A stretch of DNA of 64,000 nucleotides from Amia ocellicauda (GCF_036373705.1 NC_089855.1:34279219-34343218); one strand, 5' to 3'; numbered from the stretch's first letter, positions 1 through 12,642 are shown. Translations and numbers: made by a program. Notes: generated by a model from the sequence alone, not told the origin.

Positions 1-366
1 CTAATGTTTTGATATCTCTGATTCGTTTGTTTTGATTTCTAAGGCAAAACTGAAGGCAAAACACCCCAAGAACAAGCAGGAACTAAAGACAGCTGCAGTA
101 CAGGCCTGGCAGAGCATCTCCAGGGAAGAAGCCCGGCATCTGCTGATGTCTATGGGTTCCAGACTTCAGGCAGTCATTGACTGCAAAGGATTTGCAACCA
201 AGTATTGAAACTCACAATTTAATGATTATTTTAGTTTGTCCATATACTTTTGAGCCATATACTTTTTGAGGGGGGGGGGGGGGATCTAACTACCCTCAAA
301 TTAAAGATGCCAGATGACAGTTGTGTCAGTTGTGTCACTGTCCAAATATGTATGGACCCAACTGTA
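1..366 (+). mobile_element. Tc1-like element, 3' end, internally rearranged copy
   Basis: The + strand encodes about 54 residues of a Tc1-like transposase C-terminus, ending DCKGFATKY with a TGA stop at 206-208. The element ends in a terminal inverted repeat near 340-366 that finishes GGACCCAACTGTA. The same repeat opens the copy at 62002 in the opposite sense. Before base 40 the sequence no longer continues the transposase on this strand. It matches, on the - strand, the helix-turn-helix part of the same transposase, so N- and C-terminal pieces face opposite ways. A run of 14 G lies at 270-283. The left part is cut by the window edge. Confidence 0.75.
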
Positions 367-2587
367 GTGGAGAGAGTCCATGTGTGCTGGGGGGAGCCTC
401 CATCCTAACTACTTCGCAGTTTTATGCAAACAAAGTGAGCTGTTGCACAAGTGACTTAATGTTTAAGCTTTTGCAAGTCAATCCAGCCTGTCAATCCTAA
501 AAAAGCACAGCACAGACTTTAGTTTTAAAACCTATATCCTACCAATATGCTTGGAGATAGTGTACAATGCTTACCTTGTATCAACCTTTTGTTTTGGAAT
601 GAAAACCAATTACCTAATATTTGTAGTATTTGTAATATTACTACTATATTACTACTATAAAACCATAGTATGTTTGGTTGAGTTGAAAAAGAACTGCATT
701 TGAAGTGGTCTGCAGTTTATATGCTTGCATGCTTATGTTGTGCAAGTTTAATCCACATTATTATTTCGTATTGATACATGGTATCTAGCATGTAGTATTG
801 GATGAAGTACGGCAACAAAGCAGTGAAGAAATTAGCCTCCTGTCTCCACTGCTGTCTGAAGAAGACATTCCTCTTTGCTGGGGATCTGAGTGGTATACTG
901 AACAACATGTCAATGAGAAATGAAGGAAACATTTTAGCAGTTTCATCTTTGTTTTAAATATCTGGCAGTGGAAAGTGTTCCAAAATCCCTTCCAGATTAT
1001 GACAAAATCAATAGTGCTCAGTACAAGTGTTTTATGTTTTTATGAATTAATATTTTGAGTTCAACAAATAACGAGTTAATATTTATCGATTACATTGTAA
1101 ACTGACATGGACAAAGGCCACTGTGAAGTGAATACATGAATATTAATATTGTCCGCATACGTTTAATATGCATGGCTGGCTTTGGGGTGCAGTTTCTTGA
1201 CTCCTCAGCTATCCCTAGATCAGATTATTCTATATCACATTCCTGGACTAAGGTTGTACAGGATAGAATCTGCCTGTGCTAAGAGCAATTGGAGTCTGTG
1301 AAGCCTGCTTTAATTTAGCTAAACAGGACCCTTTTCCCCTACACACATTATCTATGTCTGTTTCTGACTCTATCAAGAAATACTTTTTGATCAAAGCATG
1401 CCTCGTCTTCTAACATGTAAATGCCCAAGTCAAATATAGCAAATTATTAGTTCGAATGAGGGTGGATCAAAAGCCAGTAGGACAGTGGGTTCCCAGGACC
1501 AGGATTGGGAACCACTGGGTTATAGACAGCTTGTACAATTCTTAATGCAAAAGATTGTTTACAAGCCTTTTTTTTCTTGATGCAAAATATCTGAACTAAG
1601 AGGCAATGGAAAATGATGAAGGGTTTTTGACAGTATCGAGTCGGATATGTAGTGAGAACAGCTGGCAGAGAGTGCAGCTAACATGCCCCAGTGTTCGGGA
1701 ATTGGTTCTGAGATTTAAAGTGCTCTTGTGCCTCCATATTTTACATAAGCATACTGCATGATAAATTGCTCCTCTTGTCTCGCAGAACTGCAAGAACTGG
1801 TTCTGCACCTTCTTGTCTGCTCTAAATGAATGAAGAGTGGGATCAACAATGATTTTCCTTCAATTGTACTTGATAAACCCATTAAAATGGTTTGTGCCTA
1901 CGCTACAGCATGCTGAATGTGAATCATTTATCAAACTGCCATGACAAGGATCACTTCAAAAACATCTTTTTCAAGATGCAAGCTGTCTTGCTGTCTTGCT
2001 TCCCTGCATCTGGTCATGTGTAACACATGTAATGGAGGCGTTTACTGTACAACGTCCAGGATACTGAAGCACTTGTTTTTTTCGAATTTCACTGTATTGC
2101 ATTAACAGTTAAATACAGTTAGGTTATGACAGAGTGTGAAACAGGATACAGAGCTTATTTTTCACCATGTCAACATCATGTAGGGATGTCAGATAGAGCA
2201 GTCAGCCTCCCAATTTTAATTTTTGAAACACGACGGCATCAAAAACACATTTCGCAAGTGAGTTTGGAGATCGGACATGCAATAATGTTTGTGTTTGCTT
2301 TGGTGCAACTATGTGGGTGTAACTTATGAGTAATAGCCCAGTTTTCAAGTACATCTTTGCTTTTATGGAGGCACTACAACAGCCTTTACATAATTTAGAC
2401 AAAATGCCAATTATCATTCAAAAAGAGTTCATTACCAGTATAGTAAGGTTAAGCAGCCAATAACCAACATGCAATTATGTGGGTTACAAATGATGATAAA
2501 CAGGTGGTCTGTGCTAGACCTGTTATATTCCTTTGGGGATTTTCAGTGGGTAAATCCTTGCTGTCACAGTTTCCCAGTTTCCTGGGA
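367..2587. other. No gene recognised
   Basis: AT-rich sequence with short chance ORFs only. A phrase near 1485-1525 (GGTTCCCAGGACC, then GGATTGGGAACCACTGGG) resembles the ends of common fish hAT-like MITEs, but I could not find a partner end. Nothing else can be supported. Confidence 0.5.
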
Positions 2588-2935
2588 GCAAGATTTCTGG
2601 CACCCAGGTGTCTTTTATACAGGTAACGAGCTGAGATTAGGAGCATTCCCTTTAAGAGAGTGCTCCTAATCCTAGCATGTTACCTGTATAAAAGACACCT
2701 GGGAGCCAGAAATCTTGCTGATTGATAGGGGATCAAATACTTATTTCCCTCATTAACATGCAAATCAATTTATAACTTTTTTGAAATGCGTTTTTCTGGA
2801 TTTTTTTGTTGTTATTCTGTCTCTCACTGTTAAAATACACCTACCATTAAAATTATAGACTGATCATTTCTTTGTCAGTGGGCAAACGTACAAAATCAGC
2901 AGGGGATCAAATACTTTTTTCCCTCACTGTATATA
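2588..2935. mobile_element. Tc1-derived fold-back fragment
   Basis: From about 2679 to 2935 the sequence matches the terminal non-coding region of the Tc1 family found complete at 25009-26494, including AGGGGATCAAATACTT and the end CCCTCACTGTA. Inside it, 2588-2627 and 2679-2718 are inverted copies of one another, and the stem continues inward (GATTAGGAGCA against TGCTCCTAATC). It therefore looks like two transposon ends placed head to head, the left one without its terminal repeat. No transposase is present. Confidence 0.75.
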
Positions 2936-3701
2936 TTTTCTGATCGAGGCAGGGAATGTCACAGCTTCATTTGTTGCTCTCTCTCTGGAGGTGCCTGATT
3001 GGCTGATTTATTAACTGGCATGAGAATGAGGAATTCAACTGCATTCTCAAACACCCAGGTAAATGCCGCCTTTATTTTTGTACTTCTATTTGTGATTTTA
3101 ACTGTGTATAAAGAAAACAGTGTATATGTAACAAAATGTAATTGTTTTCGTAACAGGAAAGAAAATAACTGTGGACTCCCTTATGTATATTTACCATAAT
3201 GTTTACACTTCTACTGTTTTTTTCTGTGGTTTTACTGCAGTAAAACAGTGGTTTGTTATTGGTATAATATGCTGAAACCAAGCATAATCTTAATACCATT
3301 ATGAAATGTACTGCTCAGTAGAGAGAGAGAGTTGTTATTTGGTAAGGTTATTTGATACTGTGCATATATATGTATTTGTTTATTGAGTTATGTGTTAATA
3401 GTTTCAAGTGCAATAACACAACTGAACTGTTTTATATTTAAATTAATAATTATGCAGCGGTCTAACTGGATCTGATTAATGGTTTAGCTGGGGAGGAGGT
3501 GGATATAGCCACAGCTATAAATGGGTTAGTATGTCGGTAACCAAGAGAGGGGTTTGACTTAAAATGAGACCAAGGTGGAGAGTCTGTTTGGAGTGTATTA
3601 GGAAGGTAAAGATCTGTTAATCTGAAACAGCAGGAGAGCTGTTTGAAGCTGTGCTTGCAATAAAGTAAATTGCCAAAAGGATATGAACTCTCATTTAGTA
3701 C
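2936..3701. other. No gene recognised
   Basis: Short ORFs without recognisable domains. Around 3450-3690 the sequence is purine-rich and ends near an AATAAAG, which could be retroelement-derived, but no paired termini or duplications were seen. Confidence 0.4.
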
Positions 3702-4946
3702 TTGTGTCACTTGCTTGTGACTACTCTCCCATGTTTACATCCTGACAGTGAGGAACAGCCAAACTCAGCTAACAAGGTGAGGTTGCTGAAGACAAGTTAC
3801 TGTCAAAAGTCATACACCATGGCAAGACTGAGCACAGCAACAAGACACAAGGTAGTTATACTGCATCAGCAAGGTCTCTCCCAGGCAGAAATTTCAAGGC
3901 AGACAGGGGTTTCCAGAAGTGCTGTCCAAGCTCTTTTGAAGAAGCACAAAGAAATGGGCAACGTTGAAGACCGTAGACGCAGTGGTCGGCCAAGGAAACT
4001 TACTGCAGCAGATGAAAGACACATCATGCTTAATACCCTTCGCAATTGGAAGATGTCCAGCAGTGCCATCAGCTCAGAATTGTTAGAAAACAGTGGAACC
4101 CTGGTATACCCATCTGCCGTCTAGAGAAGTCTGGTCAGAAGTGGCCTTCATGGAAGATTTGCAGCCAAAAAGCCATACCTCCAACGTGGTAATAAGGCCA
4201 AGGGACTCAACTATGCAGAAAAATGGAAGCAGGTGCTCTGGACTGATGAGTCAAAATTTGAAATATTTGGCTGTAGCAGAAAGCAGTTTGTTCGCCGAAG
4301 GGCTGGAGAGCAGTACACGAATGCCTACCGACACTCAGCAGTGAAGCATGGTGGAGGTTTCTTGCGAGTTTGGGGCTTCATTTCTGCAAATGGAGTTGGG
4401 GATTTGGTCAGAATTAATGGTCTCCTCAATGCTGAGAAGTACAGGCAGATACTTATCCATCATGCAATACCATCAGGGAGGCATCTGATTGGCCCCAAAT
4501 TTATTGTGCAGCATGACAACAACCCCAAACATACAGAAAAAATCTTTTAAGAACTATCTTCAGAGTGAAGAAGAATAAGGAGTCCTGGAAGTGATGGTAT
4601 GGCCCCCACAGAGCCCTGATCTCAACATCATCGGGTCTGTCTGGGATTATATGAAGAGAGAGAAGCAACTGAGGCTGCCTAAATCCACAGAAGAACTGTG
4701 GTTAGTTCTCCAAGATGTTTGGGCCAACCTACCTGCCGAGTTCCTTTGTGCAAGTGTACCTAGAACAATTGATGCTGTTTTGAAGGCAAAGGGTGGTCAC
4801 ACCAAATATTGATTTGATGTACATTTTTCTTCTGTTCACTCATTTTGCATTTTGTTAATTGATACATATAATATGTCTATTTTTTAAAGCATTCTTACTT
4901 TACAGCATTTTTTCACACCTGCCTAAAACTTCTGCACAGTACTGTA
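3702..4946 (+). mobile_element. Tc1-like transposon, 5' truncated
   Basis: It carries a near full-length but broken transposase. The right terminal repeat reads CCTAAAACTTCTGCACAGTACTG and runs into TA at 4945-4946. No matching left terminal repeat was found upstream of 3702, so the left end is lost. The family differs from those at 7240, 25009 and 35875. Confidence 0.85.
3819..4812 (+). pseudogene. Tc1-like transposase, frameshifted, catalytic Glu lost
   Basis: A DDE transposase that in life cuts and pastes its own element at TA sites. The ATG at 3819 opens MARLSTATRHKVV and a paired helix-turn-helix with a GRPRKL linker. The frame breaks near 4090, resumes at about 4233-4550 with WTDES (first Asp) and QHDNNPKH (second Asp), then breaks again near 4550. 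The last segment ends KAKGGHTKY at 4812. The third catalytic position, normally the Glu of a NPIEHLW-type motif, reads NIIGSVW, so Gly replaces Glu. Two frame breaks plus this change make it inactive. Confidence 0.88.
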
Positions 4947-4968
4947 TATCATGTATACAGTCTATGCA

Positions 4969-5240
4969 TACAGTGGTGAGAGAAAGTCTGTGAACACTTT
5001 ACATGTATTCCTGCATTCATTTGACCTAAGTCTAATCTAAGTCCGAATAATAGGTAAAGAGAATCTTATTAAACAAATAACACACCAAAAATTGTACTTG
5101 TTCCATGTCTTTATTGATCCAACATTTTATTTGTGTGTTATTTGTTTAATACTATTCCCTATCTATGTATCTATTTTTAAGACTCATTTTAATTTAATAT
5201 GGATAATTCTAAAGGTTTCACAAACTTTGAATATAAACTA
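4969..5240. mobile_element. Tc1-like MITE-size fragment with internal fold-back
   Basis: It starts TACAGTGGTGAGAGAAAGT and carries the phrases CAATAATAGG-like and CATGTCTTTATTGA that mark the end of a fish Tc1 family. Near 5213-5230 GGTTTCACAAACTTT resembles the opposite terminal repeat. A perfect 18-base inverted repeat sits at 5068-5085 and 5133-5150. No coding sequence is present. Boundaries are approximate, and family assignment rests on remembered consensus features. Confidence 0.55.
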
Positions 5241-6624
5241 GAACAGTGTGTCTAATGAAACACACCTTTAATGAAGAGAAAAGTGATTTGACAAACCACT
5301 TTAGGTTTTGCAGTCTTTCTAGCATTTTGCAGTCTGTTAATAAATAATAAAACAATAAAAAAAAATCCAGAATAATACATTCATTTGCTCTATTGCACTA
5401 ACAAGTCTGGTCAAGTAGTGATCCAACAGTGGGTAGGACTACTTTTTATAAGGCTGCAGTTTAGATGGTAGTTATAGTTTCTGGAATGGAATACATTACA
5501 TTTTCTTGTAAATACATACAAGTTGCAATGAGCATGTGGTTTAATGCACGTCACATTGCATTGATGTGTTCTGAGATTTCAATCACTGTAAAAATGACTA
5601 CTCAGGTAAAGTGTTGCCATCTGCGGTGTGCTTACCATCTAAAGAGAGTTGCTGTAGATGGAAAAATTGTAGAGAAGCCCATTCTGTTATCAAGTTTTTG
5701 CATTTTTTACAGTAGGTTGTTGGAGTTTAAGGTTTACATTCACAATTGAGAAGAACAAGAGTGAAGGAAGCAGAAATGGACATGCAAAGTCTTGATTCAA
5801 TAAAGTTGTATCACACTGGGTGAGAAGTTAAATGACTCTGTGTACTCAACTTGAACTGAACTGAACCAAGGAAGTGAACTTTAGGAAATGAACACCACTC
5901 TTCTGTGCCTAATTATTTAATTAAATTAACCACCAAATATAATTTACTGTATATAATTGTAAAAAGAGTTCTAATGGGTTGTCATAGCTTATACTGTCTG
6001 TCTCACTTATACTGCCCATACCTGTCCCATACAAGCACAAGAAAACACTTCAATTCTGCTTCAGTTCTGCTGACAGCTGTGACCCTTCCTTCCTTTCACA
6101 GTTTTTTTATTAGCTTTTATTCCTTTTCAGATTTCCAGTCTTGCTAATAGTTCTTAGAAGCATAATCCCCCCTGACACCTCGCAAGCTCATAGCTATTAC
6201 ACTTAGACATCTCACATGACATTAACATGTTATATCAGTATGGAGTAGTGGCTTCTGAAGTCCAGTACTCACTCTCAAATGTCCGGAATATTGCCTCAAT
6301 AAAGGACACACTGTACAATCATTCAGTTTTATTGTCCAGGACAAAAAAGCCTGAAAAAACAGGCATGGACTGAAGACTTCTTAAAACAAAAAACTAAATA
6401 CTTAAAGAAAGCAGAAAATAAGGGGCTGCATAACTTTCTTCAAACAAACCATAAAGCTATCTGAACACCAGGCATACACCTGATTTCTTTGTATGCAAAC
6501 CTCCTCTCCCTTCCTCGTTCACCAAAATTTTGTTTCCCTCAGGAAGTGCTTTTTATATATCCAGACCCCTGCCTTGAGTCACACCTGTTTTGTATTTTGT
6601 GGGGAAACTGGCAGTCTCCAGTGA
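5241..6624. other. No gene recognised
   Basis: AT-rich, short ORFs only, no domain or repeat structure that I can name. Confidence 0.45.
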
Positions 6625-6701
6625 AACCAGTGACAACAGCCATTTTGGCTCCGTGACACAGAGTGTAAGGTCTAGAGCCAACATGGCTGTTGTCACTGGT
6701 T
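6625..6701. repeat. Inverted repeat (27-bp arms, 23-bp loop)
   Basis: Bases 6625-6651 and 6675-6701 are reverse complements at 26 of 27 positions, around a 23-base spacer. On either strand this would fold as a strong hairpin. It may be the core of a fold-back MITE; no target duplication was identified. Confidence 0.8.
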
Positions 6702-7237
6702 CCCCAAGGTCCTACAGATTTTGCAATATGTATAATAGCATATACTCAATTATAATAAGCATATGCTTTATTTACTGTGGTTACATCATTCCTCTGAGCT
6801 CAGTTAAAAGTCAGCTCCCCTTCAAGGCTGGTTCTTTGACATAGTGGGTTTCCTGCTCATCTAAACAGGCTGTGTGAATCAGGCACCTGGAAGAGTGCCT
6901 GAGACAGTGGTGCACATACAAGCAGGAGCCTGATCACACATGCTGCATATAGTCATTACGAACCGAGTGCTATGGTTTTCATATTGAACCGATTCTGAGC
7001 TACAACAGCACTGTCACCAAGCTACTTTTTACAATGTATTTTCAGATCATGCCACATGACTCCTTTCTGCATTAAACCATTAGGATAAAGTATATACTGA
7101 TAGTATATGGTATAAGGCTAAATTAAGGCTGGTATAAAACGTAACCAATCCACTGAAAAAAAAAAAAATATTGCACATTTTAAATTTAATCTGTATCAAT
7201 TTCAAATACAATGTTAAGTACAAAATTCATATGTCTA
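6702..7237. other. No gene recognised
   Basis: AT-rich sequence up to the Tc1 insertion at 7240. Nothing supported. Confidence 0.45.
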
Positions 7238-7239
7238 TA

Positions 7240-8721
7240 CAGTGCATCCGGAAAGTATTCACAGCGATTCACTTTTTCCACATTTTGTTATGTTACAGCC
7301 TTATTCCAAAATTGATTAAATTCATTATTTTCCTCACAATTCTACAAACAATACCCCATAATGACAACGTGAAAGAAGTTTGTTTGAAATCTTTGCAAAT
7401 TTATTAAAAATAAAAAACACATGTACATAAGTATTCACAGCCTTTGCTCAATACTTTGTAGAAGCACCTTTGGCACCAATTACAGCCTCAAATCTTTTTG
7501 AGTATGATGCTACATGCTTGGCACACCTAGTTTTGGGCAGTTTCTCCCATTCTTCTTTGCAGGACCATTCAAGCTCCATCAGGTTGGATGGGGAGCGTCG
7601 GTGCACAGCCATTTTCAGATCTCTCCAGAGATGTTCAATCGGGTTCAAGTCTGGGCTCTGGCTGGGCCACTCAAGGACATTCACAGAGTTGTCCTGTAGC
7701 CACTCTTGTTATCTTGGCTGTGTGCTAAGGGTCGTTGTCCTGTTGGAAGATGAACCTTCGCCCCAGTCTGAGGTCCAGAGCGCTCTGGAGCAGGTTTTCA
7801 TCAAGGAAGTCTCTGTATATTGCTGCATTCATCTTTCCCTCGATCCCGACTAGTCTCCCAGTTCCTGCCGCTGAAAACATCCCCACAGCATGATGCTGCC
7901 ACCACCATGCTTCACTGTAGGGATGGTATTGGCCAGGTGATGAGCGGTGCCTGGTTTCCTCCAGACATGACGCTTGCCATTCAGGACAAAGAGTTCAAAT
8001 TTTGTTTCATCAGACCAGAGAATTTTGTTTCTCATGGTCCGAGAGTCCTTCAGGTGCCTTTTGGCAAACTCCAGGCGGGCTGTCAGAGCTCTGTCAGAGT
8101 GACCATCGGGTTCTTGGTCACCTCCCTGACTAAGGCCCTTCTTCCCCGATCGCTCAGTTTGGCCGGGGGCGGCCAGCTCTAGGAAGAGTCCTGGTGGTTC
8201 CAAACTTTACGGATGATGGAGGCCACTGTGCCCATTGGGAACTTCAATGCTGCAGAAATTTTTCTGTACCCTTCCCCAGATCTGTGCCTTGATACACTCC
8301 TGTCTACAGACAATTCCTTGGACTTCATGGCTTGGTTTGTGCTCTGACATGCACTGTTAACTGTGGGACCTTATATAGACAGGTGTGTGCCTTTCCAAAT
8401 CATGTCCAATCAACTGAATTTACCACAGGTGGACTCCAATCAAGTTCATCTCAAGGATGATCAGTGGAAACAGGATGCACCTGAGCTCAATTTTGAGTGT
8501 CATGGCAAAGGCTGTGAATACTTATGTGCATGTGCTTTTTTTGTTTTTTATTTTTAATAAATTTGCAAAGATTTCAAACAAACTTCTTTCACGTTGTCAT
8601 TATGGGGTATTGTTTGTAGAATTGTGAGGAAAATAATTAATTTAATCCATTTTTGAATAAGGCTGTAACATAACAAAATGTGGAAAAAGTGAAGCGCTGT
8701 GAATTCTTTCCGGATGCACTG
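7240..8721 (-). mobile_element. Tc1-like transposon (CAGTGCATCCGG family), copy 1
   Basis: Inverted terminal repeats start CAGTGCATCCGGAAAG at 7240 and end CTTTCCGGATGCACTG at 8721. A TA lies on each side (7238-7239 and 8722-8723), the Tc1/mariner target duplication. The transposase runs on the - strand. Two further copies of the family are at 13934-15527 (same orientation) and 46258-47787 (opposite). Confidence 0.93.
7448..8328 (-). pseudogene. Tc1-like transposase, multiple frameshifts and deletions
   Basis: Read on the - strand, translation would start at 8328 with MKSKELSVD. A short deletion in the HTH region and frame breaks near 8200 follow. The segment 8203-7850 holds WSDET (first Asp) and the [12 protein letters not shown] motif. 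The central QxDNDPKH region is out of frame. The C-terminus at 7684-7448 is open and holds [11 protein letters not shown] with the catalytic Glu, ending GASTKY. It cannot make a working enzyme. Confidence 0.9.
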
Positions 8722-11700
8722 TATGTAGGCGCAGTACTACTCTAGTATAAGGTTTAGTTGGCCTGCCACTATTTTAACCAGATTAAAGGACACATCTAAA
8801 CCCAGCAAACAAGAATGTATTGGAAGGTGTAACAGCTATCCATCAATGAGTTGCTAATGTTGCTCAATCAAAAATTAACTAAAACTGGTTGAGGGATGCT
8901 TGCATGATAAGATGATTCCCAAACAAAGTTGCAACTGCTATCAAGACTGAGGACTAAACAGATGCTCTGCAGTAATACTACATTTGACACCATAGTGGTT
9001 CCCTGCTCCGGTCCTGGGAGATCCCAGTATCTGATGATTTTCAATGTCAACTACTTACCTGAACAACTTCCACCTATATAAGAGCTAAGAACAATGGGCA
9101 AATTTGAAATAAGGCCACAGTTAGTTAAAGGTTAAAGGTTCATTAAAGAACTGGGGTGGGAATGAAAATAGGCAGACATAGTGGTCTTCATGGACCAATG
9201 TTAGGAATCACTGCTAAAAATCATTTCAGGAGTTCGAACAACCCCAACAGATGTATGTAGAAGAAGGTAAATACGGTTTATTGTGGCCTAGACTCTCTTG
9301 AGCAAGGGAACGATGACCTGGCCATGAGGACAAGGCCAAGGGACCCCCCCTACCCCAGCAGGTGGAATGACACAAGGGTCATCTCCAGGGGCAGGGTTTA
9401 CGGTGGAACAGGGATGCAAAGCAATGAATGCTGGGAAAGGGCTGTATTGATGGATTCTTATTTTGGGAGTTGTCCTCCTCCGGAACTTCAGTTTAAAATT
9501 TAATCTAGTCCTATGACTGGCAAATTCAAGTTCAAGTGTCTGAGTCTATATTTGTCCTTTCTTGACTTTCCCTGTTCTTAATTGGGGTTCCTTTTAGCCT
9601 ACCTTTTGGCTTGCTTTTTTGATTTTGGTCCTATATTGGCACCAGGGTATCCACAATCCACAAAGTATTTACACCCTGATAATGATCTGTTGCTGAACTG
9701 TTTGCTGAACACTGATTCAGCCTAGGAAAAACTATTTTGGTTTAAAATATATGGAGGGGCAGGCAAATTATTAGCTACCCACTGCTTTAACTGTGTTCAG
9801 TCAAATTTAATTCTTCCTAGTTTTTGTACCCTATTTCTGAATTTCTGATCATGATCAGACTTGATCCAGGTATCTATCAGACTGATTCATGAGGAAACTG
9901 AACTCAGATCAACAGGAAACTTACAACAAACTGAAATTAACCTAGAGGCAGCAACTAAATAAAATTACTCAATTCTACTCACCCCCACACACGCTTCCTC
10001 CCTTAAACTAGGCCTCATATTACATTCTTTTTTTCACACTGCAAGTTGCAACTGAGGCCTAAAACTTGATGTCTTGAAAGTGCATTTAGCATTAAGAATT
10101 TTGTTTTTCCTAAAGCAGTTTACAAACACCAGCTTTTAAATTAGAGAATTCCCTGATACACATTCTACTAAGATTATATTTTGAGTGTGTTTTCTCTGCT
10201 TAACAAAAAAAGTCAAACAGAGCTGAAAGAAGTTGTTTGATATGACAGAATGCAATGCTGTGAAACATTTTCTGTTGTCTTTAGTTCTTTTAACTAATAT
10301 ATACACATATTGTTGCTTTACCTGTTGACATAAATGTCCTACAATCTTCCTATACAATACTGACATACTGAATACTTTTTAAACCTGAAAACTTTTTTAA
10401 ACTTCCAGTGTAATGCCATGAGTTTGAGGCTCTTAGATTACATGAATATGGAAGATGGATCAAAGTCAGTTTCAGCTGCTGCAGCTAAAAAAGCACCTTT
10501 ACCCAAACTCTGATGCCATGTGAGACACCAGACAGACAACAGCCCTGACCAAACATCCCCTGTATGAATGTAATATTAATAGAGTCAATAAGCTTGTTGT
10601 GATGTGAACACTGAGACTAAAATAAATGAAGAGATTTTGCAACCAAAATGGCTGGTACTGATCTACATATAGATTTATCAGTAATGTTTATTAAATATAC
10701 CTTGAGGTGTAATTTGTACTAAAAGGTAATGTTTCAGTCGGTGATCATATACAGATGGATATATGGACCTGGAGGAGAAGATTTAGATTAAGATTTCGAC
10801 TACAAAGCAGGATACCACTAAAGAAACAAATTCATGAACAACACTCACTGATTATTTGTTTATTATTTTCTTTATTGTGTTCTTGATCTTAATATTTAAT
10901 GATGACTTAATATTAAAAATACCTGACACATGCAGTATCCTTTGATTACTTCTCATTTTCATGAGAGGAGTAAGTGTGACAACTTTCTCAGTTGGCATCC
11001 TACCTAATTTAAACCAGACTTCATACATGTATACAGCAAGAGAGAGAACTGTGTCTCGGTGGGGGTGGGGGGTGAACTGTCTCCTGATGTTGGCATCACA
11101 CGGACTACTCACACTATAATTACTTATCATTTCAAGCTGAGCTCCAGAACGTATATATAAATCAAACCACACACAATCTGAACACTAGAGTGTATTAAGA
11201 ATGCTAATCTTAATAGCTTAGAGGGTTTCTCTCCTGCATTTTTACACATATGCCAGAGTGCAAGAGAGAATAATGCATTCTGGGAATATCACTGAAAGTA
11301 AAGTTATGTAAAGTTGCCTGCGGCATTCAGGCATCCAGAGTCCACCCATTCACCATCACACCTAGACTCCAGTAAAACTATCAACTGCTTAGAGTTCAGC
11401 AGGTTTGAACCCAGACCCAGTCAAGTGCATCTTATAAAACATGATTAGCAGTTTCAGAAAGACCATCTGAGGGAATCCCATTACAGTCAGCAGATGACTC
11501 AGTAAAATTCAACATTGCTTGAGAGTATGATTCTAGATTGGGTATCAGCATAAATACAAGATACCCCTGAGCACTGACAACAGTTTCATTTGACAATGGT
11601 AAAGCATGTGCAGGCCTGACTTCACAATGATTAGTGTAAACACTGATTTATTTCAAATTAAACACTGCTCAAAAGACCATGTAAGGAAGGTAAGAAAGAT

Positions 11701-12642
11701 TATACATATGTACTGCCAAATTTGGGCCTATACAAAATATAATCTTTGACCTACCCCACTTGTGTATAGCAGAAGAGGCTCCTTGCTACTAAATAAATAT
11801 GCGATTTGGTACAGGTTTACAATTTGTGATTCACAGGTAGATCATAGTATTGATTTGGTCTATGCCTATCAGTCTCTGTTTTGGTTACTCTTTGACACAA
11901 GAACTTCTTCTTTGAAAGATCTCGGTGCTGCTATTTCTGTAACACGGTGAGGTATTTTATTTCAAACACTTTTGCTAATTAAGTGCCTTCTATTCTCAAG
12001 CGTAAATAAACTGGCAGTAAATTAACCTCCTTGCATGTCCATTAGTCCTAGTTTCTTGCAGAGTAGTTCTGGCCTGGCTAATTGTGACAGGATTTAGAAG
12101 TAAAATCTGACTTTTGTTTTCCAGACTAATGAGCTTAAAAATAGTTGACCTTTTTGGTGTCGGACATGTTGAAAGGTTTTTATCCAAATGATAATGCAGA
12201 TGACTCTTCTTCTGAGTGTCCTGGGAGCCAACATTTATTTATTTATTTTGTAGTACAATGTAGAAAGCTTAAAGCTTTCAGTGCAGGAAGCATAATATAT
12301 ATAGAGTATATATATATAGAGAGAGAGATTTTAGTTTTTTCTCTTTATCAAGTGGAAGGTGTACCATATTGCTGTTGCAGTTCATCTTCCACACTCAAAA
12401 TGTAAGGATAAACATTGAAAGTAAGTTAATGTTTGTCAAATAAGGTCTTTCAGGGCCTCGACATTTCTGGTTTTCTAATTTTCATTCCACATGAGCTCTT
12501 ATTCATTTATTGAAATTAACTAAACCAGGTCTATGGCAGCTGATGTTTTGAAGATAATTGTAAAACCTGCTAGATTGCAGCCCTCAAAGCAGGCAATGTT
12601 AACCCTTATGCAAAGCTGACTGAGATGAAAACAAAACAAAAC
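8722..12642. other. No gene recognised
   Basis: About 3.9 kb of AT-rich sequence with no coherent coding signal. It holds one probable MITE (8996-9215, listed separately) and short AT and GA runs near 12295-12330. Confidence 0.45.
8996..9215. repeat. Possible hAT-like MITE
   Basis: The stretch opens TAGTGGTTCCCTGC and closes GGAATCACTGCTA, an imperfect inverted pair resembling the ends of non-autonomous hAT elements common in fish. No 8-bp duplication was seen and the interior is non-coding. Confidence 0.4.

Noticed and set aside
717..932. A 71-codon frame on the - strand with PAKRNVFFRQQWRQEANFFT
   Set aside because: Composition looks almost coding, but no domain, splice context or homologue is recognised; treated as chance.
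7470..8182. Long + strand frames across the first Tc1 copy
   Set aside because: Antisense of the - strand transposase pseudogene; Leu/Ser-rich composition fits a shadow.
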